Of a stretch of 16,421 bases of DNA, positions 1 to 6,699 are shown in pieces; the first letter of the stretch is position 1, and every line of letters starts with the position of its first letter. The notes under the pieces are model-generated. The model ran no database searches. It saw only the letters and a program-made list of their open reading frames with translations, and was not told the origin of the DNA. Source of the stretch: JAFGPS01 sp964570855 (GTDB taxonomy: Bacteria; Planctomycetota; Phycisphaerae; Sedimentisphaerales; Anaerobacaceae). Location of the stretch: assembly GCA_964570855.1 (NCBI GenBank), contig CAZMZR010000074.1:1-16421 (forward strand). Direction: 5' to 3'. A program made the position numbers and the translations under genes.

Positions 1-368
1 GGGCGATGATCTTTTTTCTGGTCCATTTTATATATTCGTTCGACTATTCGCCATTTTTCACCGGCGGATGCATTGCTGTGTGTTTTTTGGTACCGCGATA
101 CCAAAGCTTCCCATTCTGCCTGGCGCGGCAACGTTGCTAATTCGGCCATAGCACGGTCGTGATCTAAATCCGCTTTTGTGTCCATAATCATAAACAGGGT
201 AGTGCCTGAGATATATATTTCCATGTCTATGATACCGACCTCTTTCATGCCGGATGTGATCTCGGGCCAGACGGCTCCCATTGCATGAAGCTTCTTATAT
301 TCTTCGATCAGTACATGGTCATCTTTGAGTTCCATACACTTACAGTATCTTTTGAATATAGCTTTCAT
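1..368 (-). CDS. Sugar mutarotase, L-rhamnose/L-fucose mutarotase family (3' end beyond window)
   Basis: Reading the minus strand from an ATG at 368 gives 122 codons that stay open to the window edge. The protein matches the COG3254 mutarotase family (RhaM type), a small cytoplasmic dimeric ferredoxin-like enzyme that interconverts alpha and beta anomers of a free sugar, usually L-rhamnose or L-fucose. Recognisable parts are the N-terminal RYCKCMELKDD strand, the segment with His28 and Trp34 (HAMGAVWPEI) that holds the catalytic His of RhaM, and the FMIMDT and LATLPRQAEW segments. The core is normally 104-115 residues, so little should be missing. A GAGAGG Shine-Dalgarno lies just before the ATG. 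It is the last visible gene of the sugar-nucleotide set, 100 bases after the nucleotidyltransferase. Family assignment is firm; the sugar is not decided by sequence. Confidence 0.88.
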   Translation of the reverse strand, partial: MKAIFKRYCKCMELKDDHVLIEEYKKLHAMGAVWPEITSGMKEVGIIDMEIYISGTTLFMIMDTKADLDHDRAMAELATLPRQAEWEALVSRYQKTHSNASAGEKWRIVERIYKMDQKKDHR

Positions 369-468
369 ATGAACCTCTCATTGAAACGGAGAACAGAACT
401 CGAATACATGTTATAGATATAATGTAGGATTCTGATATTTTGATCGATATATAATTAAACAGCTTTTA

Positions 469-1299
469 TTAAAAACCGCGTAGCACAGAACTCTCTCGTT
501 TTGGGAGTCCTTCCCTGGGCAGTCGTTTTAATACGACATATTCGATACCATGCTCTTTACAGTACCTTTGTTTTTCCGGCCTGTCGCCATCCTCATTCAA
601 TGCATATATGTCCGGTTTTATTATCTTCAATTCGGGTTCCGCATCAAGCCAGCCGTAGCCGGTTGAGATCAATGCCTGCCTGACAAAACGAATGGACTGA
701 ACCATATAGCGGCGTTCGTCCTGTGGAAACATGGGATGTCCTTTTCCCTTTAAGGCCCGCACGTTGGCATCGTGGCCCACTACAACGTACACATCGCCCA
801 GTTCCGACACTTCCTCCAGAAATCGCACATGACCCGAATGAAACCAATCGTAGCAACCCGTAACCAACACCTTCTTTCGGACAGTTTCATAAGGTTCTGT
901 TTCGAGGGTATCTGGAAATCCCATTAAATCTCTTTTAAATAAAATTCGGTAATCCAGCCCTTTACTTGAGCAGAAGGCCTGTTTGGCAGGGGTGTCGTCA
1001 CTTTGCCGAACAGCCCATATATTCGGATAAACACCATCTACTGATGAAAGCTCTTGGTTATTCGATTTTTGCGTCACTAAGTGAACCTTATCGACGAAAC
1101 GAATCGCCTGCAGAAAGTAAAGACGCTCGTGTTGGGGAAATTTGGGTTCCTCACCTGTTGCAGATAGTAAAGATTCATCATCCCACAATAAAATATGTAA
1201 GCAACCAAAATGAGACGCCTCCTGCAGAAAACGTATGTCGGATGATCGAATATCGTCAAAACTACCGCACACAACAACACACTTCTCGGCGTTAGTCAT
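469..1299 (-). CDS. Tandem-domain nucleotidyltransferase (cytidylyltransferase-like), first domain degenerate
   Basis: 276 residues made of two copies of the HxGH nucleotidyltransferase fold (RfaE-C/TagD-like). The second copy, about 142-276, has the signature CYDWFHSGH with H154 and H157 and a C-terminal RESSVLRG resembling the ISSTR substrate-binding motif, so it can be catalytic: it would transfer a nucleotidyl group from an NTP to a sugar phosphate. The first copy, about 6-130, aligns clearly (GSFDDIRSSDIRFL; QHERLYFLQAIRFVDK against QDERRYMVQSIRFVRQ) but has RSSD where HSGH should be and no ISSTR motif, so it is probably structural or regulatory. The start ATG overlaps the stop of the kinase gene by one base (TAATG), implying translational coupling. 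Family members usually use CTP or ATP; the nucleotide and the sugar phosphate are unknown. Confidence 0.85.
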   Translation of the reverse strand: MTNAEKCVVVCGSFDDIRSSDIRFLQEASHFGCLHILLWDDESLLSATGEEPKFPQHERLYFLQAIRFVDKVHLVTQKSNNQELSSVDGVYPNIWAVRQSDDTPAKQAFCSSKGLDYRILFKRDLMGFPDTLETEPYETVRKKVLVTGCYDWFHSGHVRFLEEVSELGDVYVVVGHDANVRALKGKGHPMFPQDERRYMVQSIRFVRQALISTGYGWLDAEPELKIIKPDIYALNEDGDRPEKQRYCKEHGIEYVVLKRLPREGLPKRESSVLRGF

Positions 1300-2099
1300 T
1301 ATTGTTTAATTCTCACTTTAATATGGAAAGCGCCCGGAACGGATTTATTCGAGACAACATATAGATAACCGCCGCCACAACCTGAATACATAGCTCCTGA
1401 ATATTTGGATTGGTAGTATTCCAGCAATGACAGCAGGTCCACTTTTAACGTATGATGACGAACCGTACCGGGCAGGATTGTCTCCCAGCACAGCATACAC
1501 TCATTCATTGATTCGCCCAGTGCTTCAATATCCCGAGCCATAATAGCATCATAGCAGGTTTTGCCTGATTGCCCGAGTCTGGCAATCCAATCCGGCTGAA
1601 GGTTTTTTGTTTCGAGCGGATTGTAACCATCCGGCCGCTGTACAACCGGAAGGACATGAATAACAGTTTCCAGCCAGGAAGCAATCTCCGGGTCATTATT
1701 CGACTCGATATATTGCGGGAAGATACCTCCCTGATGTTTGAAATCATAATCCAACCGACTAATACCCGGATAGATTAAACCAATCATATCCTGTGAGCCT
1801 GATGGCTCGGCCTTTCCTTTATTTTCAGCGGCGTAGAGCTCCTGCACAAGCTCGCCGGATTCACGGTCAGGCACACCATCCTTCCACAGTTCCAGGGCGA
1901 TATTGCGGGTACCGATACATATGCCGGCTCGCTCCATAAACATAAACTGCGGTTCGACGCTGACAACAACCATAGAACCGGGTGGCGACGGATTGTGTTT
2001 AGAGATAAAGGGCTGGTCGATCCATCCACCGGCGAGAGCGATTCTGTATGGCAGCTTCCCGACAACATCGGTAATCTGGAGTTTTTTATTTATCCTCAT
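1299..2099 (-). CDS. GHMP-family sugar kinase with atypical ATP-binding motif
   Basis: 266 residues. The N-terminal PYRIALAGGWIDQP (17-30) is the substrate-site motif 1 of GHMP sugar kinases such as fucokinase and the heptose-phosphate kinase HddA. GSQDMIGL (101-108) and the glycine-rich YSGAMYSGCGGG (233-244, motif 3) follow. Such enzymes phosphorylate a sugar from ATP in the cytoplasm. The expected motif 2, PxxxGLGSSAA, is not recognisable; RAGICIGTRNIA (57-68) occupies its place, with GT instead of SS. Length is shorter than the usual 300-350. The gene lies 87 bases after the epimerase and overlaps the nucleotidyltransferase by one base, so kinase and nucleotidyltransferase probably act in sequence. 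No strong Shine-Dalgarno precedes the chosen ATG, but motif 1 begins at residue 17, leaving little room for a later start. Substrate not predictable. Confidence 0.8.
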   Translation of the reverse strand: MRINKKLQITDVVGKLPYRIALAGGWIDQPFISKHNPSPPGSMVVVSVEPQFMFMERAGICIGTRNIALELWKDGVPDRESGELVQELYAAENKGKAEPSGSQDMIGLIYPGISRLDYDFKHQGGIFPQYIESNNDPEIASWLETVIHVLPVVQRPDGYNPLETKNLQPDWIARLGQSGKTCYDAIMARDIEALGESMNECMLCWETILPGTVRHHTLKVDLLSLLEYYQSKYSGAMYSGCGGGYLYVVSNKSVPGAFHIKVRIKQ

Positions 2100-2186
2100 A
2101 CGCTTGTCTTAGATGTTCACAATCCCGATAAGTAATCAACTGATATGCGTTTTATCTTACATATCGCATCGTTAGAATCCCGGTTT

Positions 2187-3230
2187 TTAACTGATGGTAC
2201 GTTTGCCCGCCTTGCGATCCGTATATTGCTTCTCGATCCACTTGTATGTCTGCTTCAAACCATCTTTAAGGGACGTGCTTGGCTCCCAGCCAAGTATCTT
2301 TCTGATGAACGTATTGTCGCTGTTTCTGCCGCCTACTCCCTTGGGCGCATCCGGGTCATATTTGCGTTTTAAGGTGATTCCGCCGATGCTCTCTGCTAAT
2401 GAGACCAGGTCATTGATGGAAATCAGATAGTTTGAACCCAGGTTGATAGGTGTTGCGATAAGCTCGTCACAGTGCATAATCATATCGATACCATGTACAC
2501 AGTCGTTAATGTACATAAAGCTGCGAGTTTGGTGCCCGTCGCCCCATATAATAATTTCATCTAATCCTTTATCTTTTGCTTCGATAACTTTGCGACAAAT
2601 AGCGGCAGGGGCCTTTTCACGCCCGCCGTCCCATGTACCGCAGGGACCGTAAACATTATGGAACCGCGCAATAGATGTCTTGAGATCGCGTTCGGCCCAG
2701 TATTCCTGGCAGAACATCTCGGACATTAGCTTTTCCCACCCGTAACCACGCTCGGCCATCGCCGGATAAGCATCCGATTCCTTCAACGCTCGCGAGTCCG
2801 GGTCTTTCTGGAGGTCGGTATTATATGCACAAGCCGATGATGAGAAGAAATACCTCCGGGCGCCGGCTCGATACGCCGATTCAATCATGTGTGTATTGAT
2901 AAGGATGCTGCGCAGACACTCCACACGGAATCGCTCGATAAAGCCCATGCCTCCCATATCGGCCGCCAGATTATAAACCTCGACAGCATCCTCACAGGCA
3001 CGCCTGCAGTTATCTTCATACTGCAGATCCATGCATAGACACTCTACACCCGGTACGCGCTGGTACCATTCAGTTATAGGTTTTTTGTCAATTGCGCGAA
3101 TGCGGGTGAATCCCTGCTCATGAAAATGTCTGGTTAATGCTCCAGCGATAAATCCACCCGCTCCTGCAATAACAATCAGATCATCTTTCTTCAACACCGA
3201 AGTCGCCGTCGGATTGTTCTTCGCTGCCAT
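2187..3230 (-). CDS. GDP-mannose 3,5-epimerase homologue (SDR-type NDP-sugar epimerase)
   Basis: 347-residue extended short-chain dehydrogenase. The NAD-binding GAGGFIAG loop is at 23-30. The protein closely follows plant GME throughout: DMGGMGFI (91-98), SSSACAY (130-136), YGWEK (163-167), RFHNVYGPCGTWDGGREKAP (189-208), GDGHQTRSF and GRNSDN. The four residues known to act in Arabidopsis GME (Cys145, Tyr174, Lys178, Lys217) correspond here to Cys134, Tyr163, Lys167 and Lys206, with the same spacings of 29, 4 and 39 residues. The family converts GDP-D-mannose to GDP-L-galactose, and partly GDP-L-gulose, reversibly in the cytoplasm. AAAGGA lies seven bases before the ATG. It is the first gene of the leftward set, divergent from the AraC-type regulator. 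The homology is strong; a related NDP-sugar as true substrate remains possible. Confidence 0.88.
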   Translation of the reverse strand: MAAKNNPTATSVLKKDDLIVIAGAGGFIAGALTRHFHEQGFTRIRAIDKKPITEWYQRVPGVECLCMDLQYEDNCRRACEDAVEVYNLAADMGGMGFIERFRVECLRSILINTHMIESAYRAGARRYFFSSSACAYNTDLQKDPDSRALKESDAYPAMAERGYGWEKLMSEMFCQEYWAERDLKTSIARFHNVYGPCGTWDGGREKAPAAICRKVIEAKDKGLDEIIIWGDGHQTRSFMYINDCVHGIDMIMHCDELIATPINLGSNYLISINDLVSLAESIGGITLKRKYDPDAPKGVGGRNSDNTFIRKILGWEPSTSLKDGLKQTYKWIEKQYTDRKAGKRTIS

Positions 3231-3297
3231 ATTTATCCTTTCTTTGCCCTTATTAATATTGCATATTCAGACATGGGGAAGCTATGCCTGTATTTTA

Positions 3298-3327
3298 TTG
3301 ACTCTTTCGTTTTTCAAGTTTTATAGT
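3298..3327 (+). promoter_or_regulatory. Sigma70-type promoter for the AraC-family gene
   Basis: TTGACT (3298-3303) and TATAGT (3322-3327) are separated by 18 bases, placing a start site near 3335 and a leader of about 40 bases before the regulator ATG. An overlapping TATAAT lies at 3327-3332 but at a poor spacing of 23. I found no equally good promoter pointing left for the epimerase operon in the same gap, which would fit an activator-dependent promoter there. Confidence 0.5.
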
Positions 3328-3372
3328 ATAATGGTATTTATTATGAAGAACATAGCAATTGTTGTCTAATGC

Positions 3373-4278
3373 ATGTCGATTTTTGACCTCTGCAATGAGT
3401 TGGTTTTTATGGCTTCAGATATGAAAAACATACCGGATTTTTTCTCCAGTCAGGTCTCGGATGCCAATCGCTTCTATCTCGACACTTCCTTACGTTCGGG
3501 CCAGCCCCTAACCGTAGTCTGTGGCGGTTATGAATGCTGTCAACCTGAATATAGGATAAATCGTTCGGATTTTCCCTTTTACTGTATTGAATTTGTAGCT
3601 CGTGGTAAAGGTAAATTGATCCTTAAGGACTCGGAATATGCCCTCTTTGCTGGAAGAATTTTTTCTTACGGCCCCGGAATAGCTCATCTGATTTCTACTA
3701 AACCCGATGACCCCCTCGTGAAATACTTCGTTGATTTTGTAGGTCCGGGAGCCCGAAAGATATTACGAAAATGCGGGCTTACTCCGGGGCATGTAGTACA
3801 GGTGGCCTCACCGGAGGTAATATTGCATATATTCGAGGACTTGATCATGAACGGCGAAACCGACAGCCCTTACACACCAATGTTATGCTCTACCATATTA
3901 CAACAGTTGATTCTGAAAACTGCCGAGACGGCCGTAATCGAAAACAAGCACACAACCGTGGCTTTTTCCACATATCAAAGTTCCAGAGAACTCATTCGCA
4001 GGAACTGCTTGACTCTTCGAAGTCTCGATGAGATTGCCGGGGAATGCCGTATTGATAGTGCTTATCTGTGCAGACTCTTCAAACGATTCGACAGTCAAAG
4101 CCCTTATCAATACCTGATGCGTCTGAAAATGAACGTCGCAGCTCAAATGCTCCAGGCACCGAATGCCTCAGTAAAACAGATTGCATATGAACTTGGCTTT
4201 GGCGATCCGTTTCATTTCTCCAGAGCATTTAAGCGGGTCTTTGGAATGTCTCCGAGTTCATTCAAAAGTCTGCGATAG
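3373..4278 (+). CDS. AraC-family transcriptional regulator
   Basis: 301 residues. The N-terminal part (about 35-140) looks like the cupin-type effector-binding domain of AraC regulators (FYCIEFVARGKGKLIL, FSYGPGIAHLIS). The C-terminal 95 residues are a typical double helix-turn-helix: the first HTH at about 218-243 (LDEIAGECRIDSAYLCRLFK) and the second at about 264-290 (VKQIAYELGFGDPFHFSRAF), ending in the conserved FGMSPSSFK. It should bind DNA as a dimer in response to a sugar or sugar derivative, usually as an activator. It is divergent from the epimerase operon and convergent with the glycosidase operon, so either is a plausible target. The start is uncertain: neither the ATG at 3373 nor the in-frame ATG at 3409 has a clear Shine-Dalgarno. 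Confidence 0.9.
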   Translation: MSIFDLCNELVFMASDMKNIPDFFSSQVSDANRFYLDTSLRSGQPLTVVCGGYECCQPEYRINRSDFPFYCIEFVARGKGKLILKDSEYALFAGRIFSYGPGIAHLISTKPDDPLVKYFVDFVGPGARKILRKCGLTPGHVVQVASPEVILHIFEDLIMNGETDSPYTPMLCSTILQQLILKTAETAVIENKHTTVAFSTYQSSRELIRRNCLTLRSLDEIAGECRIDSAYLCRLFKRFDSQSPYQYLMRLKMNVAAQMLQAPNASVKQIAYELGFGDPFHFSRAFKRVFGMSPSSFKSLR

Positions 4279-4334
4279 TTAAGCTAACGAAGCAATCCTT
4301 ACAATAGAAGTTAAAATATATTTATCCGAGAATA

Positions 4335-4384
4335 AAGCCCCTGTAGTGCGGAGGGAGAGGAAAAGCGAGATTCCACAGGGGCTT
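4335..4384 (-). terminator. Inverted repeat between convergent genes, possible terminator
   Basis: A perfect 10-base inverted repeat, AAGCCCCTGT (4335-4344) and ACAGGGGCTT (4375-4384), surrounds a purine-rich 30-base loop between the convergent regulator and glycosidase genes. On the minus strand the stem is followed by a T-rich TTTATTCT, so it could end the glycosidase transcript. On the plus strand no T run follows. The long loop is unusual for a simple intrinsic terminator, and a protein site or other structured RNA is possible. The rest of 4279-4457 is AT-rich without a further gene. Confidence 0.45.
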
Positions 4385-4457
4385 GTAAGGCTGAATATAT
4401 ATTGCCAGAAATGATCGAGCAATAAAAAATTTAAAAAAAAATTCCGATGATAATTTT

Positions 4458-6683
4458 TTAATTATCTGCTTCCAAATTCCGAATGCTGCGTTTGAAATCG
4501 TCCAGTTCTTTTTCGTACTTTTGAAGAACTTCGGCCCAGTGATAATTAGCCGGTACACCTTCTTCGGCGCCTGGAAAAGGAATCTTCCGCTGTGATGTCT
4601 GCATACTCTGAGCAAAAGAGTAGGTCTGACGAGTTAGTTCCGTAAGTTTCCGGTAATGATTTAAACTTTCTTTCAGGTATTGAGCAGCTTGTTTCATATC
4701 CTGAATGTCTTTACTGTAACTATACCTCAATACGCAAATCGCCGCATTCACCTTGGCGGCGTAGTTTTCGCTCATGGCACGAATGCAACGGATATCATTA
4801 TAAAGCCGGTTAAATTCTTCTTTGTTTTTTGTTACCAGTGGTTCGGCTGTTTCGATTTCCTGGACCGCTTTCTGTGAGTACTCCAATACCTCCTGAATAA
4901 TCTGCGGGGGTGTCTCACCTGTGTGTGGCTCATGTTTCCATTCTTTTTCAACGTATTCCTGCAATCGTTCTCCGGGCGGAGATTGTGACAGCCATAAATC
5001 CTCAAAGGGTTTATATGGTTTCGGATTTACCAGTTGGTCCAGTGTCATACCAAGGGACATTGTTTGCCTGTTTCCCTCTGTTATACCGAAACGGCGTATG
5101 AGCCGTGGGACGCATTCTCCGGCGTCATTATAAGCATCCAGAATTTTTTCGGCGGCTTGTTTATTACCATAAATGTCGGCAAGTCGGCCCACCCAGTATT
5201 CACGCTCCTGCTGTTCACTGCAATCCGGATTCCAGGCATACCGTGCCCAGGCCTCGAACCATATCCAGTCCCGCTGGTATTGTTCGAGCTTCGGCTCGGC
5301 ATTGTCCGGCGAATAGGGCCAGTTCCAATAACACAATGGATAAAGATGTAGTCCCTGAGCGCCGAGGCGAGCCTGCATCGCTTGAACACATTTCTGGATA
5401 AATCTTTGTGCTCCATATCGGAATGGCTCAAGGTTCGCTAAAATATGAACATTGGCCACATGTCTCGAACCCAAACGACTCATATTAAGGTGGACCTGCT
5501 GCCAGGGGCTGCGAGGCTCCCATGTGGTCAGTGACTCTCCGTTGTATTTTGCCATGGTATAGAGGTTTTTATAAATCGGCAGGGCGGCCTGCATAACAGC
5601 GTTTGGATCGGTTGCATGGGCACGCAAAACAATAGGGGGCTCTTGCGATACTCCCAATTCATTCAGGCCGTCTTTGACTCCGGGTATGACAACTTTTGTG
5701 AACCATTCCACCTGGTTTTCCGGCCCCCTTAATGCTTCCCCCAGGCAAACCAATAATCCGACGTTCGGGAACCTGCGAACAAAGGCGGCTATCGATTTGC
5801 GATTATAATCTGCTACAAGCGGCGTCGATTGTCTGTGTTGGGTACTAATGCCATGCTTTTCGGCAAAAGGTTTGGATACGAAAATATTATAAAACATTTG
5901 AATGACCCAGATGCCCCTTTTGTCTGCTTCACGTGTCAGGTACTCGAACATTTCAACATTCTTTTCATAAACATCTTCAGGAACTTCCAGTGCATAGGGA
6001 TAATCTTCGAGCTTTACCAGCGATGCAAAGGGGTGGCCGTTCCATAAATACAGGGTATTCATTCGGTTTTCGACCAGCAAGTCAAGATATTCCTGCCAGA
6101 ACTGTTTATCGTAAAAGAAGGGGAAGTTCTCAGGTGTGTAGGGATATTCGTAAACTTTGCGTCCGGGTAGAATTCGGGTCTTTTGCATCCCGATGCACGT
6201 GCCGCGAAGCACCATAGCTGGTTTATCCTTAAAGCGGAAATCTTTTTGTAAAGTATTGTCCTTTTGAACCCGGTCCGCCAGTTCTAAACAGCCATATAAT
6301 GTACCGCTGTCGTCACCACCGGCTACTATTGTGACGTCATTTTTGGATTCTATGACAAATCCTTCGCTTCCTATCTCGGCACTTTCGATATCACCGAAAC
6401 CGGATTGAACCATCAAATCAAGAAGGGGACTTTTATTAAGTGTGCCGACAACAATCAAAGGTCTGCTTTGAGGCGCTGCAACTGCTTCTGCAATTTCAAC
6501 CTCATATCCTGTATCTTTAAGAACAGAGGTGAGTTTACCTACACCAAAATGTACTCTGGGCGCAGCATCGGCAGATATGACAACGGATATCTTTTCATCG
6601 TCCCTCTGATCGCTTTCACCTGAAAGCAGGGGGGCAGTCACTAAACAAACCAGAAGTAATACAACAATGGAAAGCTTCTTCAT
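4458..6683 (-). CDS. Secreted glycoside hydrolase with GH20/GH67-type N-terminal domain and TIM barrel
   Basis: 741 residues from the ATG at 6683. This start is preferred over one 84 bases upstream because it begins a clean signal peptide (MKKLSIVVLLLVCLVTAPLL), has AAGGGA at a suitable distance and avoids overlapping the upstream gene. Residues about 30-155 resemble the alpha/beta domain preceding the barrel in GH20 and GH67 enzymes (VVGTLNKSPL, GSEGFVIESKNDVTIVAGG, GTLYGCLELADRV). About 160-480 reads as a barrel (FWQEYLDLLVENRMNTLYLW, YNGESLTTWEPRS, YPLCYWNWPYSP), and the rest is helical. Candidate acids are the Glu in CLGEAL (about 315) and the Glu residues of NGESLTTWE (about 384); none is proven. 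It is the last gene of the four-gene operon, 16 bases after its neighbour. I recognise the general fold, not a specific CAZy family; a uronic-acid or hexosamine target would fit the N-terminal domain type. Confidence 0.8.
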   Translation of the reverse strand: MKKLSIVVLLLVCLVTAPLLSGESDQRDDEKISVVISADAAPRVHFGVGKLTSVLKDTGYEVEIAEAVAAPQSRPLIVVGTLNKSPLLDLMVQSGFGDIESAEIGSEGFVIESKNDVTIVAGGDDSGTLYGCLELADRVQKDNTLQKDFRFKDKPAMVLRGTCIGMQKTRILPGRKVYEYPYTPENFPFFYDKQFWQEYLDLLVENRMNTLYLWNGHPFASLVKLEDYPYALEVPEDVYEKNVEMFEYLTREADKRGIWVIQMFYNIFVSKPFAEKHGISTQHRQSTPLVADYNRKSIAAFVRRFPNVGLLVCLGEALRGPENQVEWFTKVVIPGVKDGLNELGVSQEPPIVLRAHATDPNAVMQAALPIYKNLYTMAKYNGESLTTWEPRSPWQQVHLNMSRLGSRHVANVHILANLEPFRYGAQRFIQKCVQAMQARLGAQGLHLYPLCYWNWPYSPDNAEPKLEQYQRDWIWFEAWARYAWNPDCSEQQEREYWVGRLADIYGNKQAAEKILDAYNDAGECVPRLIRRFGITEGNRQTMSLGMTLDQLVNPKPYKPFEDLWLSQSPPGERLQEYVEKEWKHEPHTGETPPQIIQEVLEYSQKAVQEIETAEPLVTKNKEEFNRLYNDIRCIRAMSENYAAKVNAAICVLRYSYSKDIQDMKQAAQYLKESLNHYRKLTELTRQTYSFAQSMQTSQRKIPFPGAEEGVPANYHWAEVLQKYEKELDDFKRSIRNLEADN

Positions 6684-6699
6684 TATGTCCCTTACTAAA

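Noticed and set aside
2130..2175. Apparent palindrome with GATATGCG and ATATCGCAT between epimerase and kinase genes
   Set aside because: On checking the complement the arms do not pair beyond a few bases, so no inverted repeat is supported.
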